Source: Rhodococcoides fascians NBRC 12155 = LMG 3623
GTDB taxonomy: Bacteria > Actinomycetota > Actinomycetes > Mycobacteriales > Mycobacteriaceae
Reading direction: 5' to 3'
DNA: 64,000 bases
Assembly: GCF_001894785.1 (NCBI RefSeq)
Contig: NZ_BCWW01000007.1
Span: 62,001-126,000, forward strand
Below, piece after piece: positions 18,982 to 28,149 of this stretch. Position 1 is the stretch's first letter; every line of letters starts with the position of its first letter. A program made the position numbers and the translations under genes. The notes beneath the pieces are model-generated. The model searched no databases and was not told the origin of the DNA. It worked only from the letters and a program-made list of their open reading frames with translations.

Positions 18982-19296
18982 ATGGCCTACGTCGTGACCG
19001 AAGCGTGCATCGACCTGCTCGACAAGGCATGCACCGAGGAGTGCCCCGTCGACTGCATCTACGAGGGCGGTCGGATGATGTACATCAATCCCGACGAGTG
19101 CGTCGACTGCGGCAAGTGCATGCCCGCCTGTCCCAACGACGCCATCTTCTGGGAGCACAAGATCCCGGAGGAACAGAAGCATTTCGTCGACATCGCCGTC
19201 GAATTCTGTGAGGACGCAGATGCTTCCGGTGGCGCGGAAGATCTCGGCCCGGTCGGGCACGACCATCCCTCGATCGACGAAGTGGCGAAGAAGTGA
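18982..19296 (+). CDS. fdxC: Ferredoxin, 7Fe FdxC type
   Basis: 104 aa. ATG at 18982 after AAGAGGA. Cysteines 9, 17, 21 and 25, then 40, 43, 46 and 50 ([11 protein letters not shown]) give the 3Fe-4S plus 4Fe-4S pattern of mycobacterial FdxC. An acidic 35-residue tail follows the usual end. It lies 37 bp after the molybdoenzyme and overlaps the reductase start by 4 bp (GTGA), so it very likely carries electrons between the two. Confidence 0.92.
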   Translation: MAYVVTEACIDLLDKACTEECPVDCIYEGGRMMYINPDECVDCGKCMPACPNDAIFWEHKIPEEQKHFVDIAVEFCEDADASGGAEDLGPVGHDHPSIDEVAKK

Positions 19297-20282
19297 GTGC
19301 CGCAACGGTTTCCGAGAGTGATCTGATCATCGTCGGTGCCGGACCGGCCGGGCTGTACGGTGCGTACTACGCGGGTTTCCGGGGCATGACGGTCACCGTG
19401 ATCGACGCTCTGCCCCATCCGGGCGGGCAATTGGCGGCCCTCTACCCCGAGAAGAAGATATTCGACGTCGCCGGTTTTCCGGCGATCAAGGCGCAACATC
19501 TGGTCGACGCATTGGTCGAACAGGCGGATCAGGCGAAGCCGACGTATCTCATGGGACACGTGGCGACCGAACTCGAGGAATCCGAGAACTTCGTGCGGGT
19601 CACGACGGACAAGGGCGAGACCGTCGTCGGCAAGGCCGTTCTCGTGGCCGCAGGTATCGGTAAGTTCACGCCGAGGCCATTGCCGGCCGGAGCCGAGTTC
19701 CACGACCGAGGCCTACGGTATTTCGTGCCGAAACTCGATGATCTCGCCGGCGAACGGGTGATGATCGTCGGCGGCGGAGACTCGGCAGTCGACTGGGCGT
19801 TGAGCCTGGAGCCGATTGCGAAATCGGTGGTGCTGGTGCACCGGCGCAACGACTTTCGGGCCCACGCTCACAGCCTCGGTTTGCTGGAGCGGTCCGGTGT
19901 CGATGTCCTCACGCCGTTCGAGGTGGAGGAAATCCTGGGCGTGGACTCCGTCGAATCGGTGACGATCGTCGACGGCACCGGAGTCGACCGCCGACAGCTC
20001 GAGGTATCGAGTGTTGTTGCCGCACTGGGGTTCAAGGCCGCACTCGGCCCCATCGCCACGTGGGGACTGGACAAGTACCAGCGCGATATCGCCGTCGGAC
20101 GGACGATGCGCACCAGCCGAAGGCGAGTCTTCGCGGCGGGCGACGTCGCCGGGCACGAAGACAAGGTCAAGTTGATCGCAGTCGGGTTCGCCGAGGCCGC
20201 GACAGCGGTCAACCACATCGCCCCGCTCGTCGACGGCTCGGCAGCGATCGTGCCCGGCCACTCGAGCGACTCGCTCCACTGA
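19293..20282 (+). CDS. Ferredoxin-NAD(P)+ reductase, thioredoxin-reductase fold
   Basis: 329 aa from GTG 19293. FAD motif GAGPAG at 15-20 and NAD(P) motif GGGDSA at 160-165. The CxxC redox pair of thioredoxin reductase is absent (the site reads GDSAVDW), which identifies the TrxR-like FNR group. [12 protein letters not shown] near the C-terminus contacts FAD. Translationally coupled to the ferredoxin; the three-gene set could feed electrons from the molybdoenzyme to NAD(P)+ or the reverse. Confidence 0.9.
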   Translation: MSAATVSESDLIIVGAGPAGLYGAYYAGFRGMTVTVIDALPHPGGQLAALYPEKKIFDVAGFPAIKAQHLVDALVEQADQAKPTYLMGHVATELEESENFVRVTTDKGETVVGKAVLVAAGIGKFTPRPLPAGAEFHDRGLRYFVPKLDDLAGERVMIVGGGDSAVDWALSLEPIAKSVVLVHRRNDFRAHAHSLGLLERSGVDVLTPFEVEEILGVDSVESVTIVDGTGVDRRQLEVSSVVAALGFKAALGPIATWGLDKYQRDIAVGRTMRTSRRRVFAAGDVAGHEDKVKLIAVGFAEAATAVNHIAPLVDGSAAIVPGHSSDSLH

Positions 20283-20300
20283 GGAGAAACCCGTAGGAGC

Positions 20301-21359
20301 TCAGTTCGACCGACGAGGACCGTGAGCAGTGCCGACCTCGGGCTGCTCACGGTCGGTCGGCCACATCGGGCGAGTGACCGCTCGTGGGTCGTCGGATTGC
20401 GCGCACGCGGCCGCGCGGTACTGACGCGGGCTCATCCCGTACTGCTCGCGAAAGGCGCGACTGAACACTGCGGAGTCCGCGAAACCCCATCGCCGACTGA
20501 TCTGGCCGAGCGAGCGGTTCACCGCGACGCTAGCGATGATCTCGCGTCGGCAGCGCTCGAGCCGTTTGACCCGAATGCTGCGCGCCACCGTAGTGCCACT
20601 GGCCGCGAACAGACGGTGCAGTTGGCGGGTGGAGACGAGCATGGCCGACGCGACCGTGCTGGGCGACAGATCTGGGTCTGCGAGGTGTTCCTCGATATAC
20701 CGTTGCGCCGTCCGAACGAGGGCGGTACCGGGGGAGTCCAGCGCCGGGCTGGTGGTGGTGTTCCTCGCGATGACGCTGACCAGATCTCCGACCTCGTCTA
20801 CGATGGCCTGTGCGCCCGCGGTACCCAGCGTCGACCGGGTCGACCCCAGGTCGTGCAGAAATCGGCTGAGGAGGCCGCTGAAGCCGGCCGAGCCGTCGAA
20901 TGCCATGGCCGTCAGGTCGCTGGATTCACGCTCGTCGAGTCGCAGCATGTGACGGGGCCAGGTGAATACTTCGAGCTCCCATTGATCATCGTCGGGGTGA
21001 CCGTCGATGATCCAGTCGAAGGGACGAGACGTGTCGTAGATGGCGAAGTCGCCGCGGAAGAGCACGCATTCGCGTCCGTCCTGCACCACGATCGCGCGGC
21101 CTCGACGGATCATACCGATCTGAACGTATTCGATTCGGTCCTTCTCGATGAGCGAGTCGGTTCGCGCGATGCGTTGAGTCGTCGATCGGACAGTCGACAC
21201 CTGCAGGTGCGCGAGAGACATCGATCGGACGGCTCCGGTGAATCGGCTGTCCGCCACGTCGGCTACGTCCAGGGCGACGAAGTGTTCGTTCAACATGTCG
21301 GACCAGTCGCCGCGGCTGGTCGTTCGAGTCGGAATGGAGAATCCGGATCGAGACAGCAT
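20301..21359 (-). CDS. AraC-family transcriptional regulator
   Basis: 352 aa, ATG at 21359 after AAGGGG. The N-terminal part resembles the AraC-binding-like-2 sensor domain found in FeaR/NphR-type activators. The C-terminal AraC domain has two helix-turn-helices, about 235-330, including LSPSTVASAMLVSTRQLHRLF and ending GMSPRQYR. It sits tail-to-tail with the ferredoxin reductase and divergent from moaA, so it may control the molybdenum module. The ligand is unknown; this subgroup often senses small organic substrates. Confidence 0.87.
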   Translation of the reverse strand: MLSRSGFSIPTRTTSRGDWSDMLNEHFVALDVADVADSRFTGAVRSMSLAHLQVSTVRSTTQRIARTDSLIEKDRIEYVQIGMIRRGRAIVVQDGRECVLFRGDFAIYDTSRPFDWIIDGHPDDDQWELEVFTWPRHMLRLDERESSDLTAMAFDGSAGFSGLLSRFLHDLGSTRSTLGTAGAQAIVDEVGDLVSVIARNTTTSPALDSPGTALVRTAQRYIEEHLADPDLSPSTVASAMLVSTRQLHRLFAASGTTVARSIRVKRLERCRREIIASVAVNRSLGQISRRWGFADSAVFSRAFREQYGMSPRQYRAAACAQSDDPRAVTRPMWPTDREQPEVGTAHGPRRSN

Positions 21360-21576
21360 GGGGACCCCTTGTCGTAGACGCTCACGGCGATGCAGGAGCT
21401 TTCTTCGAGATTAACCCGCAATGTTTCCGGTTGATTCACTGTTCGTAACTTTGCCGGAAAGTCGTGAGGCAGGGTCGTGCGCTGGTCGCTGCACGTCAAC
21501 TACCGGGCGCGCGCGGTCAAGTGTGAGGCACTGCCGTCCGCGATTCTGGTGTTCGACCGAGTGAAAGGACTACTCC
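21360..21576. promoter_or_regulatory. Divergent promoter region, AraC regulator and moaA
   Basis: 217-bp gap with no gene. It is locally AT-rich (21400-21460) and holds an inverted repeat TTTCCGG (21424-21430) / CCGGAAA (21454-21460). GAAAGGA before 21577 is the moaA ribosome site. No Moco riboswitch fold was recognised. Confidence 0.45.
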
Positions 21577-22635
21577 GTGGGTGACCCCGTTCGAGCAGTG
21601 CGCAGCCATCCGACCGACCTCGATTCGGGGACGGTGGACGCTCGGGGACGGGCACTTCGGGATCTCCGTATCTCGGTCACCGACCGGTGCAACTTCCGCT
21701 GTGTCTACTGCATGCCTCGAGCCGAGTTCGGTCCCGATCACCGATTCCTCGACACCGGCAGGCTGCTGTCCTTCGACGAGATCGACAGAGTGGCGCGGGC
21801 CGCGGCGACGATCGGGATCCGAAAGATCCGTCTGACGGGTGGTGAACCGTTGCTGCGGGCCGGAATCGCCACGCTGATCGAACGATTGAGCGCCATCGAC
21901 GGCGTCGATCTCGCGATGACCACGAACGGGTCGTTGCTCGCAGCCCAGGCCGCATCGTTGTACGCGGCCGGTCTGAAACGCGTTACCGTCAGCTTGGATT
22001 CGATCGACCCGACGACGTTCGCGCGGATGAGCGACACGCGCGTACCCGTCCGGACCGTGCTCGACGGTATCGACGCGGCAGTTCGCGCCGGGATGTCACC
22101 CGTCAAGGTGAATGTGGTGGTGCGACGGGGCGTGAACGGTGATTCGATTCTCGACCTGGCCGAACGGTTCCGAGGGACCGGCATCGTCGTGCGGTTCATC
22201 GAGTACATGGATGTCGGGGCGACGAACCGGTGGGAAATGGCGCAGGTGACGGACGTCGACTCCATTGTCGACATCATCGGGGCAGCCCATCCGCTCGAGC
22301 GGATCGAGTCGATGTACGAAGGCGAGGTCGCGACGCGCTATCGGTATCGCGACGGGAGCGGAGAAGTCGGGGTGATCGGCTCGGTGTCGAAACCGTTCTG
22401 CGGCAGCTGTACTCGGGCCAGGCTGTCGGCGGACGGGCAGGTGTACACGTGCCTCTTCGCTTCAGCGGGAACCGATCTGCGCGCGCTGCTGCGTTCGGGG
22501 GCATCGCAGGATGCTCTCGTGGCGCGGTTGTCGGCGCTCTGGAACAGCCGTGACGATCGATACTCCGAACTGCGAGCGGGATCGGGGGACACCCCGGCCG
22601 GCGAGCGGATCGAGATGTCCTACATCGGCGGATGA
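21577..22635 (+). CDS. moaA: GTP 3',8-cyclase MoaA
   Basis: 352 aa, GTG at 21577. Radical-SAM cluster Cys38, Cys42 and Cys45 (CNFRCVYC), a second cluster in FCGSCTRARL and YTCLFA, and the conserved C-terminal Gly-Gly (SYIGG). It converts GTP to 3',8-cH2GTP, the first step of molybdenum cofactor synthesis. ATGA overlap with moeA. The location beside a molybdoenzyme suggests a dedicated cofactor supply, since a full pathway must exist elsewhere. Confidence 0.96.
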   Translation: MGDPVRAVRSHPTDLDSGTVDARGRALRDLRISVTDRCNFRCVYCMPRAEFGPDHRFLDTGRLLSFDEIDRVARAAATIGIRKIRLTGGEPLLRAGIATLIERLSAIDGVDLAMTTNGSLLAAQAASLYAAGLKRVTVSLDSIDPTTFARMSDTRVPVRTVLDGIDAAVRAGMSPVKVNVVVRRGVNGDSILDLAERFRGTGIVVRFIEYMDVGATNRWEMAQVTDVDSIVDIIGAAHPLERIESMYEGEVATRYRYRDGSGEVGVIGSVSKPFCGSCTRARLSADGQVYTCLFASAGTDLRALLRSGASQDALVARLSALWNSRDDRYSELRAGSGDTPAGERIEMSYIGG

Positions 22636-23882
22636 GGCGGACCGTAAACGCGACTACCCGTTCGGTCGACGAACACCGTTGTGTAATAGCAGATCTCGGA
22701 TTGGCAGCCCGAGTGCGGGCGGTACCCATCGGATCTGCGGTCGGCGCAGTTCTCGCCGAGGATGTCGTTGCCGAGCGCGTTCTGCCGGCGTTCGACAATT
22801 CTGCAGTCGACGGGTTCGCTGTGCGCCGTACCGATGTGATCGGTTCCCGACGACTGCCGGCCACACTGACCGTCTCGGCGCGTAGCGTTGCCGGACGGTC
22901 GAGTACCGAGCTGAGCGTGGCACCGGGTGAGTGCGTACAAATCATGACCGGTGCAATACTTCCGCGAGGGGCCGATCTGGTGGTGCCGGTCGAACAGACC
23001 AGCGGATTCGTCACGTCGTTCGGTTCCGATACGGTGACCATCTGTTCGAGTGGTTCCAAGAGCAACATCCGCCGTCGTGCTTCGGATTTCGATGCCGGTG
23101 ACGTGGCCATCAGGGCCGGTACGGTGCTGACTCCCGCTCAGGTCGGACTGCTTGCGGCACTCGGACGAACGCATGTCAGGATCGGTTCGACATTGACCGT
23201 GGCTGTGTTGTCCACCGGATCCGAAATCCGCTGTGCTGAAGAAACTCCGACGCTCGGCGAGTGTTTCGACGCCAACTCTCCGATGATCGCAGCCGATCTG
23301 CTGCGGTGTGGTGCCGATGTGCACCTCGAATCGGCGGTATCCGACGATGCGGAGGCGTGCAGAGCGGCCCTTGCTCGCTGCGCTGCGGTAGCCGACGTCA
23401 TCGTCACGACCGGTGGAATCAGTGCAGGAACCGAGGAGGTGGTCCGGCTTGCGCTGGCGGATCACGACGTCACCTTCGCCTCGGTTGCGGTCAGGCCGGG
23501 AAAACCGCAGGGCTGCGGACGATTCGATGAAATTCCGATCATCTGCCTGCCCGGGAATCCGGTGAGTGCGCTGATCTCGTACGAACTGTTCGTCCGGCCG
23601 GTCGTGGCATCCGCCCTGCAGGATCCGGCGGCAGAGCGAACGGTGAGAACAGTGCGGGTCCGCGGCGACGTGACCTCGGCGTCGAGCACACCTCGGGTTC
23701 TCTTGGGATTCATCGACGGCGCGGATGCGGAGGTCACGCAGTCACATTCGATGAGAGCATTGGCAGCCGCGAACGGATTGGTCGTCGTTCCCCCATGCGA
23801 CTCACTCCCACAGGCAACAGGGCACTATCCCGCGTGGACCTTCGATTCACGTACGGCATCGAGACCGGGCCGGTACGTATGA
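22632..23882 (+). CDS. moeA: Molybdopterin molybdotransferase MoeA
   Basis: 416 aa. Inserts molybdate into adenylylated molybdopterin. Typical segments: AFDNSAVDGFAVR, the TGAILPRGADLVVPVE strand, TTGGISAGTEE and LPGNPVSALISYELF. Ends soon after the domain IV motif AANGLVVVP. The last dozen or so residues (after WTFD) look unlike a normal MoeA terminus and abut the HNH remnant, so the 3' end may have been altered by that junction. Confidence 0.94.
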   Translation: MRRTVNATTRSVDEHRCVIADLGLAARVRAVPIGSAVGAVLAEDVVAERVLPAFDNSAVDGFAVRRTDVIGSRRLPATLTVSARSVAGRSSTELSVAPGECVQIMTGAILPRGADLVVPVEQTSGFVTSFGSDTVTICSSGSKSNIRRRASDFDAGDVAIRAGTVLTPAQVGLLAALGRTHVRIGSTLTVAVLSTGSEIRCAEETPTLGECFDANSPMIAADLLRCGADVHLESAVSDDAEACRAALARCAAVADVIVTTGGISAGTEEVVRLALADHDVTFASVAVRPGKPQGCGRFDEIPIICLPGNPVSALISYELFVRPVVASALQDPAAERTVRTVRVRGDVTSASSTPRVLLGFIDGADAEVTQSHSMRALAAANGLVVVPPCDSLPQATGHYPAWTFDSRTASRPGRYV

Positions 23883-24158
23883 CCGCCACTGCCGCTTCCC
23901 CGGCTGCCACCGATCCGCGGCACGCTGCCAAAACGACCACGTGATCCCGTTCGACCACGCCAATCCACTCGGCGGCTGGACCACCGTCAACAACTTCCAA
24001 TGCCTCTGCGAATACCACCACAGCGTCAAAACCGCCGGCTACACATCCCCACCCAACCCAGACGATCCGGCATCATCGACTACCCCGACCCACCCGACGA
24101 CCCGACACCCGAACCAGAACCGAGCGACGAGGAAGCCGACACAGCACCACCGTTCTAG
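23881..24158 (+). pseudogene. Remnant of a DUF222/13E12-type HNH endonuclease gene (3' fragment, frameshifted)
   Basis: The frame from 23881 reads DRHCRFPGCHRSAARC, then DHVIPFDHANPLGGWTTVNN and QCLCEYHH, the complete zinc-binding HNH end of the 13E12 repeat family. The N-terminal DUF222 part is missing: upstream sequence is moeA. After about 24060 the natural proline/acid-rich tail (DYPDPPDDPTPEPEPSDEE) continues in a different frame and stops at 24156-24158, so there is also an indel. It fills the 314-bp gap between moeA and mftM and marks a past recombination at this boundary. Confidence 0.8.
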
Positions 24159-24196
24159 TACTCCTGCGGATCCCATGCCTGGAGTATCGAGACTGT

Positions 24197-25024
24197 TCAA
24201 ACGAGTTGTGGTGCCGTCGTCTTGTCGATCACGAGCCAACCGCCGTGGTAGGTCGAGGTCTCGAAGGGCTGCCCCGTCGATAGTCCCAGCTCGGCCAGCG
24301 CCGTCTCGTCGAACGTGCGGATGTGTCCGTGGCAGACGGTGGTCTCGGTCTCGAACGGTACCGCGATGACGACGCGGCAGCGCGCCACACGGAGTGCCTC
24401 CGCGACGATGGCAGAGCCCGTTTCGGCATCGACGTGTTCGAGCAGGTGCAGAGCGGTAACGGTATCGACACTGTTGTCGTCGAACGGGATTCGGGCTGCA
24501 TCGAACACTGCCGTGTCGAGTCTCGCGCCGAGGTGCGGAGCGACAGTCGCAAGCAAATCCATGGTTCCCGCTGACTGGTCGGTCGCGGTGACCGAACAAC
24601 CCTGCATTGCCAGCCGCAACGGGAAGAAGCCGAAGCACGAACCCAGATCGAGTACCGAACCGCGGACCGACGCGGCGGCACGCTCGTGCACAGGAGCGAA
24701 CTCTGCTCGACCGGAGAGGAGATCATCCAACGAGTTTCGGTAGTACGTCGTCCATGCCTCGACCGGATCGGCGACAGTGGTGCGCACGATGCCGACCAGC
24801 ACGTGCTCGAACTCGCGTTGGGACAGCCCGATGTGGCGCGCCTGTTCGGTGATGAGCGGCACGATGCCCTCACCGATCTCACCCGCAGCGAGGCAGTGGT
24901 TGACCTGCACCGTCGATCCTGCACGCACGGCGTCGAATCGAAGCCCGGGAGTGTGCCGGACGACGACGTTCTCATGAGCCCAAACCCCGTCGGGTCCGGG
25001 GGCCAATGCATCGATCTCGGTCAT
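24197..25024 (-). CDS. mftM: SAM-dependent methyltransferase, mycofactocin methyltransferase MftM
   Basis: 275 aa from ATG 25024; an open frame extends upstream but that part is low-complexity and lies in the mftA promoter region. Class I methyltransferase fold: motif I VLDLGSCFGFFPL near residue 133, then TATDQSAG and TVTALHLLEHVDAE. Divergent from mftA, 277 bp away. MftM enzymes methylate the glucose chain of mycofactocin; the assignment rests on the fold and this position, and other methyltransferases cannot be excluded. Confidence 0.75.
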   Translation of the reverse strand: MTEIDALAPGPDGVWAHENVVVRHTPGLRFDAVRAGSTVQVNHCLAAGEIGEGIVPLITEQARHIGLSQREFEHVLVGIVRTTVADPVEAWTTYYRNSLDDLLSGRAEFAPVHERAAASVRGSVLDLGSCFGFFPLRLAMQGCSVTATDQSAGTMDLLATVAPHLGARLDTAVFDAARIPFDDNSVDTVTALHLLEHVDAETGSAIVAEALRVARCRVVIAVPFETETTVCHGHIRTFDETALAELGLSTGQPFETSTYHGGWLVIDKTTAPQLV

Positions 25025-25158
25025 GAAAGTCTTCTTCTGTCGTTTCTGCAGCGATCGTCCGTTCCGGTGAGCGTTCCACAGCGAAGTGCGCCACAAGGCG
25101 CATCGACCGCTGGTCGGTCCGCTCGGACGCCGCTCACCCCGCAGGCCGGACGGGCCGG

Positions 25159-25179
25159 TACCTACCCATCTGGACGGTT
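25159..25179. promoter_or_regulatory. Possible operator in the mftM/mftA intergenic region
   Basis: TACC-TA-CC-CATCT-GG-AC-GGTT is an imperfect dyad with the same outline as the palindrome before the second alcohol dehydrogenase (TACC-N2-CC...GG-N2-GGTA). It lies about 120 bp before mftA. The rest of the 277-bp gap contains no gene. Confidence 0.3.
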
Positions 25180-25301
25180 GATCGCGACGGCCGACCAGTT
25201 CCTGCGCCATGACCCGTCGGAAACCTCGACGGCCGTTAGCGTGGTGATCCTGAACACAGTCGATCGGATTGTGGCCGAACAGATTTCGTAGGAGGAATCA
25301 G

Positions 25302-25415
25302 ATGTCGAAGAAGAGTGAGAACGCTGTGGTCGGTACGTCGGTTGTCGAGTCCGATCTGGTGGAGGAGTCGTTGGTGGAGGAAGTCTCGATCGACGGCATG
25401 TGCGGCGTGTACTGA
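25302..25415 (+). CDS. mftA: Mycofactocin precursor peptide MftA
   Basis: 37 aa. Ends in the invariant IDGMCGVY core; the terminal Val-Tyr is decarboxylated and crosslinked by MftC and later released to become the redox-active moiety. The leader is acidic with VEESLVEEV. TAGGAGGAATCAG gives an excellent ribosome site. This is the first gene of the mft operon; mftB begins 2 bp after its stop. Confidence 0.97.
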   Translation: MSKKSENAVVGTSVVESDLVEESLVEEVSIDGMCGVY

Positions 25416-25417
25416 TC

Positions 25418-25702
25418 ATGACTACTGCTGTGCAGAACACGCTCGATCTGGACGTGCGGTGGATTCTGCATCCGCAGGTGGCGCTGCGTCCCGAGTCGTT
25501 CGGGGCGCTGCTCTACCACTTCGGGACCCGCAAGCTGTCGTTTCTGAAGAACCGCACGATCGTGGCGATCATCGAGTCCCTTCCCGACCACCGGGATATG
25601 CGGTCGGCGATCGCGGCCGCAGGGATCAGCGATTCGGCATCGGCTCCCTACGTGAGAGCGCTCGAGACGTTGGCGGACTCGAACATGATCACTCGCCCGT
25701 AG
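25418..25702 (+). CDS. mftB: Mycofactocin system RRE chaperone MftB
   Basis: 94 aa from ATG 25418. A PqqD-like RiPP recognition element that binds the MftA leader and delivers it to MftC. WILHPQVALRPESFGALLYH is the typical N-terminal block. It follows mftA by 2 bp and precedes mftC by 33 bp. No catalytic residues are expected. Confidence 0.95.
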   Translation: MTTAVQNTLDLDVRWILHPQVALRPESFGALLYHFGTRKLSFLKNRTIVAIIESLPDHRDMRSAIAAAGISDSASAPYVRALETLADSNMITRP

Positions 25703-25735
25703 AACCTGACCCATTCGTAGAAGAGGACGGCCCCT

Positions 25736-26968
25736 ATGACTTCCACCCTCGAAAGACCAGCTCCGGTAGGGAAATTGGTCGATCAGTTCGAGCTCGGTCT
25801 CGATGCTCCGATTTGTCTGACGTGGGAGTTGACCTACGCCTGCAATCTGTCGTGTGTGCATTGCCTGTCGTCGTCGGGTCGTCGTGATCCGCGTGAGCTC
25901 TCCACCGAGCAGTGCAAGTCGATCATCGACGAGTTGCAGAAGATGCAGGTGTTCTACGTCAATATCGGTGGCGGTGAGCCGACGGTCCGCAGCGACTTCT
26001 GGGAGTTGGTCGATTACGCGACGGCGCATCAGGTGGGGGTGAAGTTCTCCACCAACGGGGTCAAGATCGACAAGAAGGTCGCCGCGCGGCTCGCTGCGTC
26101 GGATTACGTCGATGTGCAGATTTCCATCGATGGGGCGACGGCGGAGGTCAACGACGCGGTCCGCGGACCGGGTTCGTTCGACATGGCGTGCCGGGCGTTG
26201 GAGAATCTGAAGGAGGCCGGCTTCCGGGATGCGAAGATCTCCGTAGTCGTCACCCGTCACAACGTGAGCCAGCTCGACGATTTCAAAGCTCTGGCCGACA
26301 AATACGCTGCCACACTGCGGATCACGCGGTTGCGGCCGTCGGGTCGCGGCGCGGACGTATGGGATGATCTGCACCCGACTGCCGGTCAGCAGCGCGAGCT
26401 CTACAATTGGCTCGTTGCGAACGGTGAAGGTGTGCTGACGGGGGATTCGTTCTTCCACCTCTCGGCGTTCGGTGACGCTCTGCCGGGGCTGAACCTGTGC
26501 GGTGCGGGGCGGGTGGTGTGTTTGATCGATCCGATCGGTGATGTGTATGCGTGCCCGTTCGCCATTCACGAGAACTTCCTCGCCGGCAACATCGTCCGAG
26601 ACGCGAAAGACGGTATGGGCGGTTTCCAATCGGTGTGGCAGACCTCGGAGTTGTTCCAGGAGTTGCGGTCTCCGCAGACCTCGGGTGCGTGCACCAAGTG
26701 TGCTCATTTCGATGCGTGTCGGGGTGGGTGTATGGCGGCGAAGTTCTTCACCGGTCTGCCGATGGACGGTCCGGATCCCGAGTGCGTGATCGGCAACGGT
26801 GAAATGGCGTTGGCAGCGGCGGGGGAGATCCCCAAGTCCAGTGTCGATCATTCGCGTACCGGTCAGCGCAAGACTCCCCGTAAATCGGTGCCGTTGACAT
26901 TGATGATGCGTCCACCGACGAAGATCTGCGACGAAAATCCGCTCGCCGGAATGGAACAGGAAGCGTAG
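25736..26968 (+). CDS. mftC: Mycofactocin radical SAM maturase MftC
   Basis: 410 aa. Radical SAM cluster Cys36, Cys40 and Cys43 (CNLSCVHC) and the GGGEPTVR motif. A C-terminal SPASM region holds auxiliary cluster cysteines (LNLCGAGRVVCLIDPIGDVYAC and GACTKCAHFDACRGGC). It oxidatively decarboxylates the MftA C-terminal Tyr and forms the Val-Tyr crosslink. Starts after AGAGGAC; mftD follows 2 bp after its stop. Confidence 0.97.
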   Translation: MTSTLERPAPVGKLVDQFELGLDAPICLTWELTYACNLSCVHCLSSSGRRDPRELSTEQCKSIIDELQKMQVFYVNIGGGEPTVRSDFWELVDYATAHQVGVKFSTNGVKIDKKVAARLAASDYVDVQISIDGATAEVNDAVRGPGSFDMACRALENLKEAGFRDAKISVVVTRHNVSQLDDFKALADKYAATLRITRLRPSGRGADVWDDLHPTAGQQRELYNWLVANGEGVLTGDSFFHLSAFGDALPGLNLCGAGRVVCLIDPIGDVYACPFAIHENFLAGNIVRDAKDGMGGFQSVWQTSELFQELRSPQTSGACTKCAHFDACRGGCMAAKFFTGLPMDGPDPECVIGNGEMALAAAGEIPKSSVDHSRTGQRKTPRKSVPLTLMMRPPTKICDENPLAGMEQEA

Positions 26969-26970
26969 TC

Positions 26971-28149
26971 ATGGCAAAGAGTGCGTGGTTCGAGACCGTT
27001 GCCGAGGCGCAGCGGCGGGCGAAGAAACGTCTACCGAAGTCGGTGTACGCCGCGCTGGTGGCCGGCTCCGAACGCGGCATCACCATCGACGACAACATGG
27101 CGGCGTTCGGTGAGCTCGGGTTCGCCCCGCACGTGGCGGGGTTGTCGGACAAGCGGGACTTGTCGACGACGGTGATGGGGCAGCCGCTGTCGTTTCCGGT
27201 AATGATCTCCCCGACGGGTGTGCAGGCGGTGCACCCGGACGGTGAGGTTGCGGTGGCGAGAGCTGCTGCAGCGCGCGGCATTCCGATCGGCCTGTCCTCG
27301 TTCGCGAGCAAGTCCGTCGAGGAGGTGGCGGCAGCGAATCCGCAGACGTTCTTCCAGATGTACTGGGTCGGCTCGCGCGAGATCTTGTTGCAGCGGATGG
27401 AGCGGGCCCGCGCAGCCGGTGCGGTCGGGTTGATCATGACGCTGGACTGGTCGTTCTCCAACGGCCGCGACTGGGGTAGCCCGTCGATTCCGGAGAAGAT
27501 GGATCTCAAGGCGATGGTTCAGTTCGCTCCCGAGGGTGTCATGCGTCCGAAGTGGTTGTGGGAGTTCGCGAAGACCGGCAAGATCCCGGATCTGACGACC
27601 CCGAACCTGACCCCGCCGACCGGTGGTCCGGCTCCGACGTTCTTCGGTGCGTACGGGGAATGGATGGGGACACCGCTGCCGACGTGGGAGGACGTGGCGT
27701 GGCTGCGGGAGCAGTGGGGTGGGCCGTTCATGCTCAAGGGAGTCATGCGGGTCGATGATGCGAAGCGGGCTGTCGACGCCGGCTGCACGGCGATCTCGGT
27801 GTCCAACCACGGAGGCAACAATCTCGACGGCACCCCGGCACCGATCCGCGCTCTTCCCGCGATCGCCGAGGCCGTCGGCGATCAGGTCGAGATCACCCTC
27901 GACGGCGGCATCCGGCGCGGCAGCGATGTGGTGAAGGCGTTGGCGTTGGGTGCTCGGGCGGTGTTGATCGGTCGGGCGTACCTGTGGGGTCTGTCGGCCG
28001 GCGGTCAGGCCGGGGTGGAGAACGTGCTCGACATCCTGCGTGGGGGAGTCGATTCCGCGGTGTTGGGACTCGGGCACACCTCGGTGCACGATCTGTCACC
28101 GTCGGATGTGGTGATGCCCGCCGGATTCGACCGGAAGCTGGGTGTGTGA
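26971..28149 (+). CDS. mftD: Pre-mycofactocin synthase MftD (FMN-dependent)
   Basis: 392 aa, alpha-hydroxy-acid oxidase fold. Lys256 (FMLKGV), His280 in SVSNHGGNNLDG and FMN-phosphate loop DGGIRRGSD at 311-319. It oxidatively deaminates AHDP to pre-mycofactocin (PMFT), creating the redox-active alpha-keto amide. The Arg that follows SNHGG in lactate-type oxidases is replaced by Asn, as expected for an enzyme with another substrate. Its stop overlaps the GTG of a second mftD. Confidence 0.95.
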   Translation: MAKSAWFETVAEAQRRAKKRLPKSVYAALVAGSERGITIDDNMAAFGELGFAPHVAGLSDKRDLSTTVMGQPLSFPVMISPTGVQAVHPDGEVAVARAAAARGIPIGLSSFASKSVEEVAAANPQTFFQMYWVGSREILLQRMERARAAGAVGLIMTLDWSFSNGRDWGSPSIPEKMDLKAMVQFAPEGVMRPKWLWEFAKTGKIPDLTTPNLTPPTGGPAPTFFGAYGEWMGTPLPTWEDVAWLREQWGGPFMLKGVMRVDDAKRAVDAGCTAISVSNHGGNNLDGTPAPIRALPAIAEAVGDQVEITLDGGIRRGSDVVKALALGARAVLIGRAYLWGLSAGGQAGVENVLDILRGGVDSAVLGLGHTSVHDLSPSDVVMPAGFDRKLGV

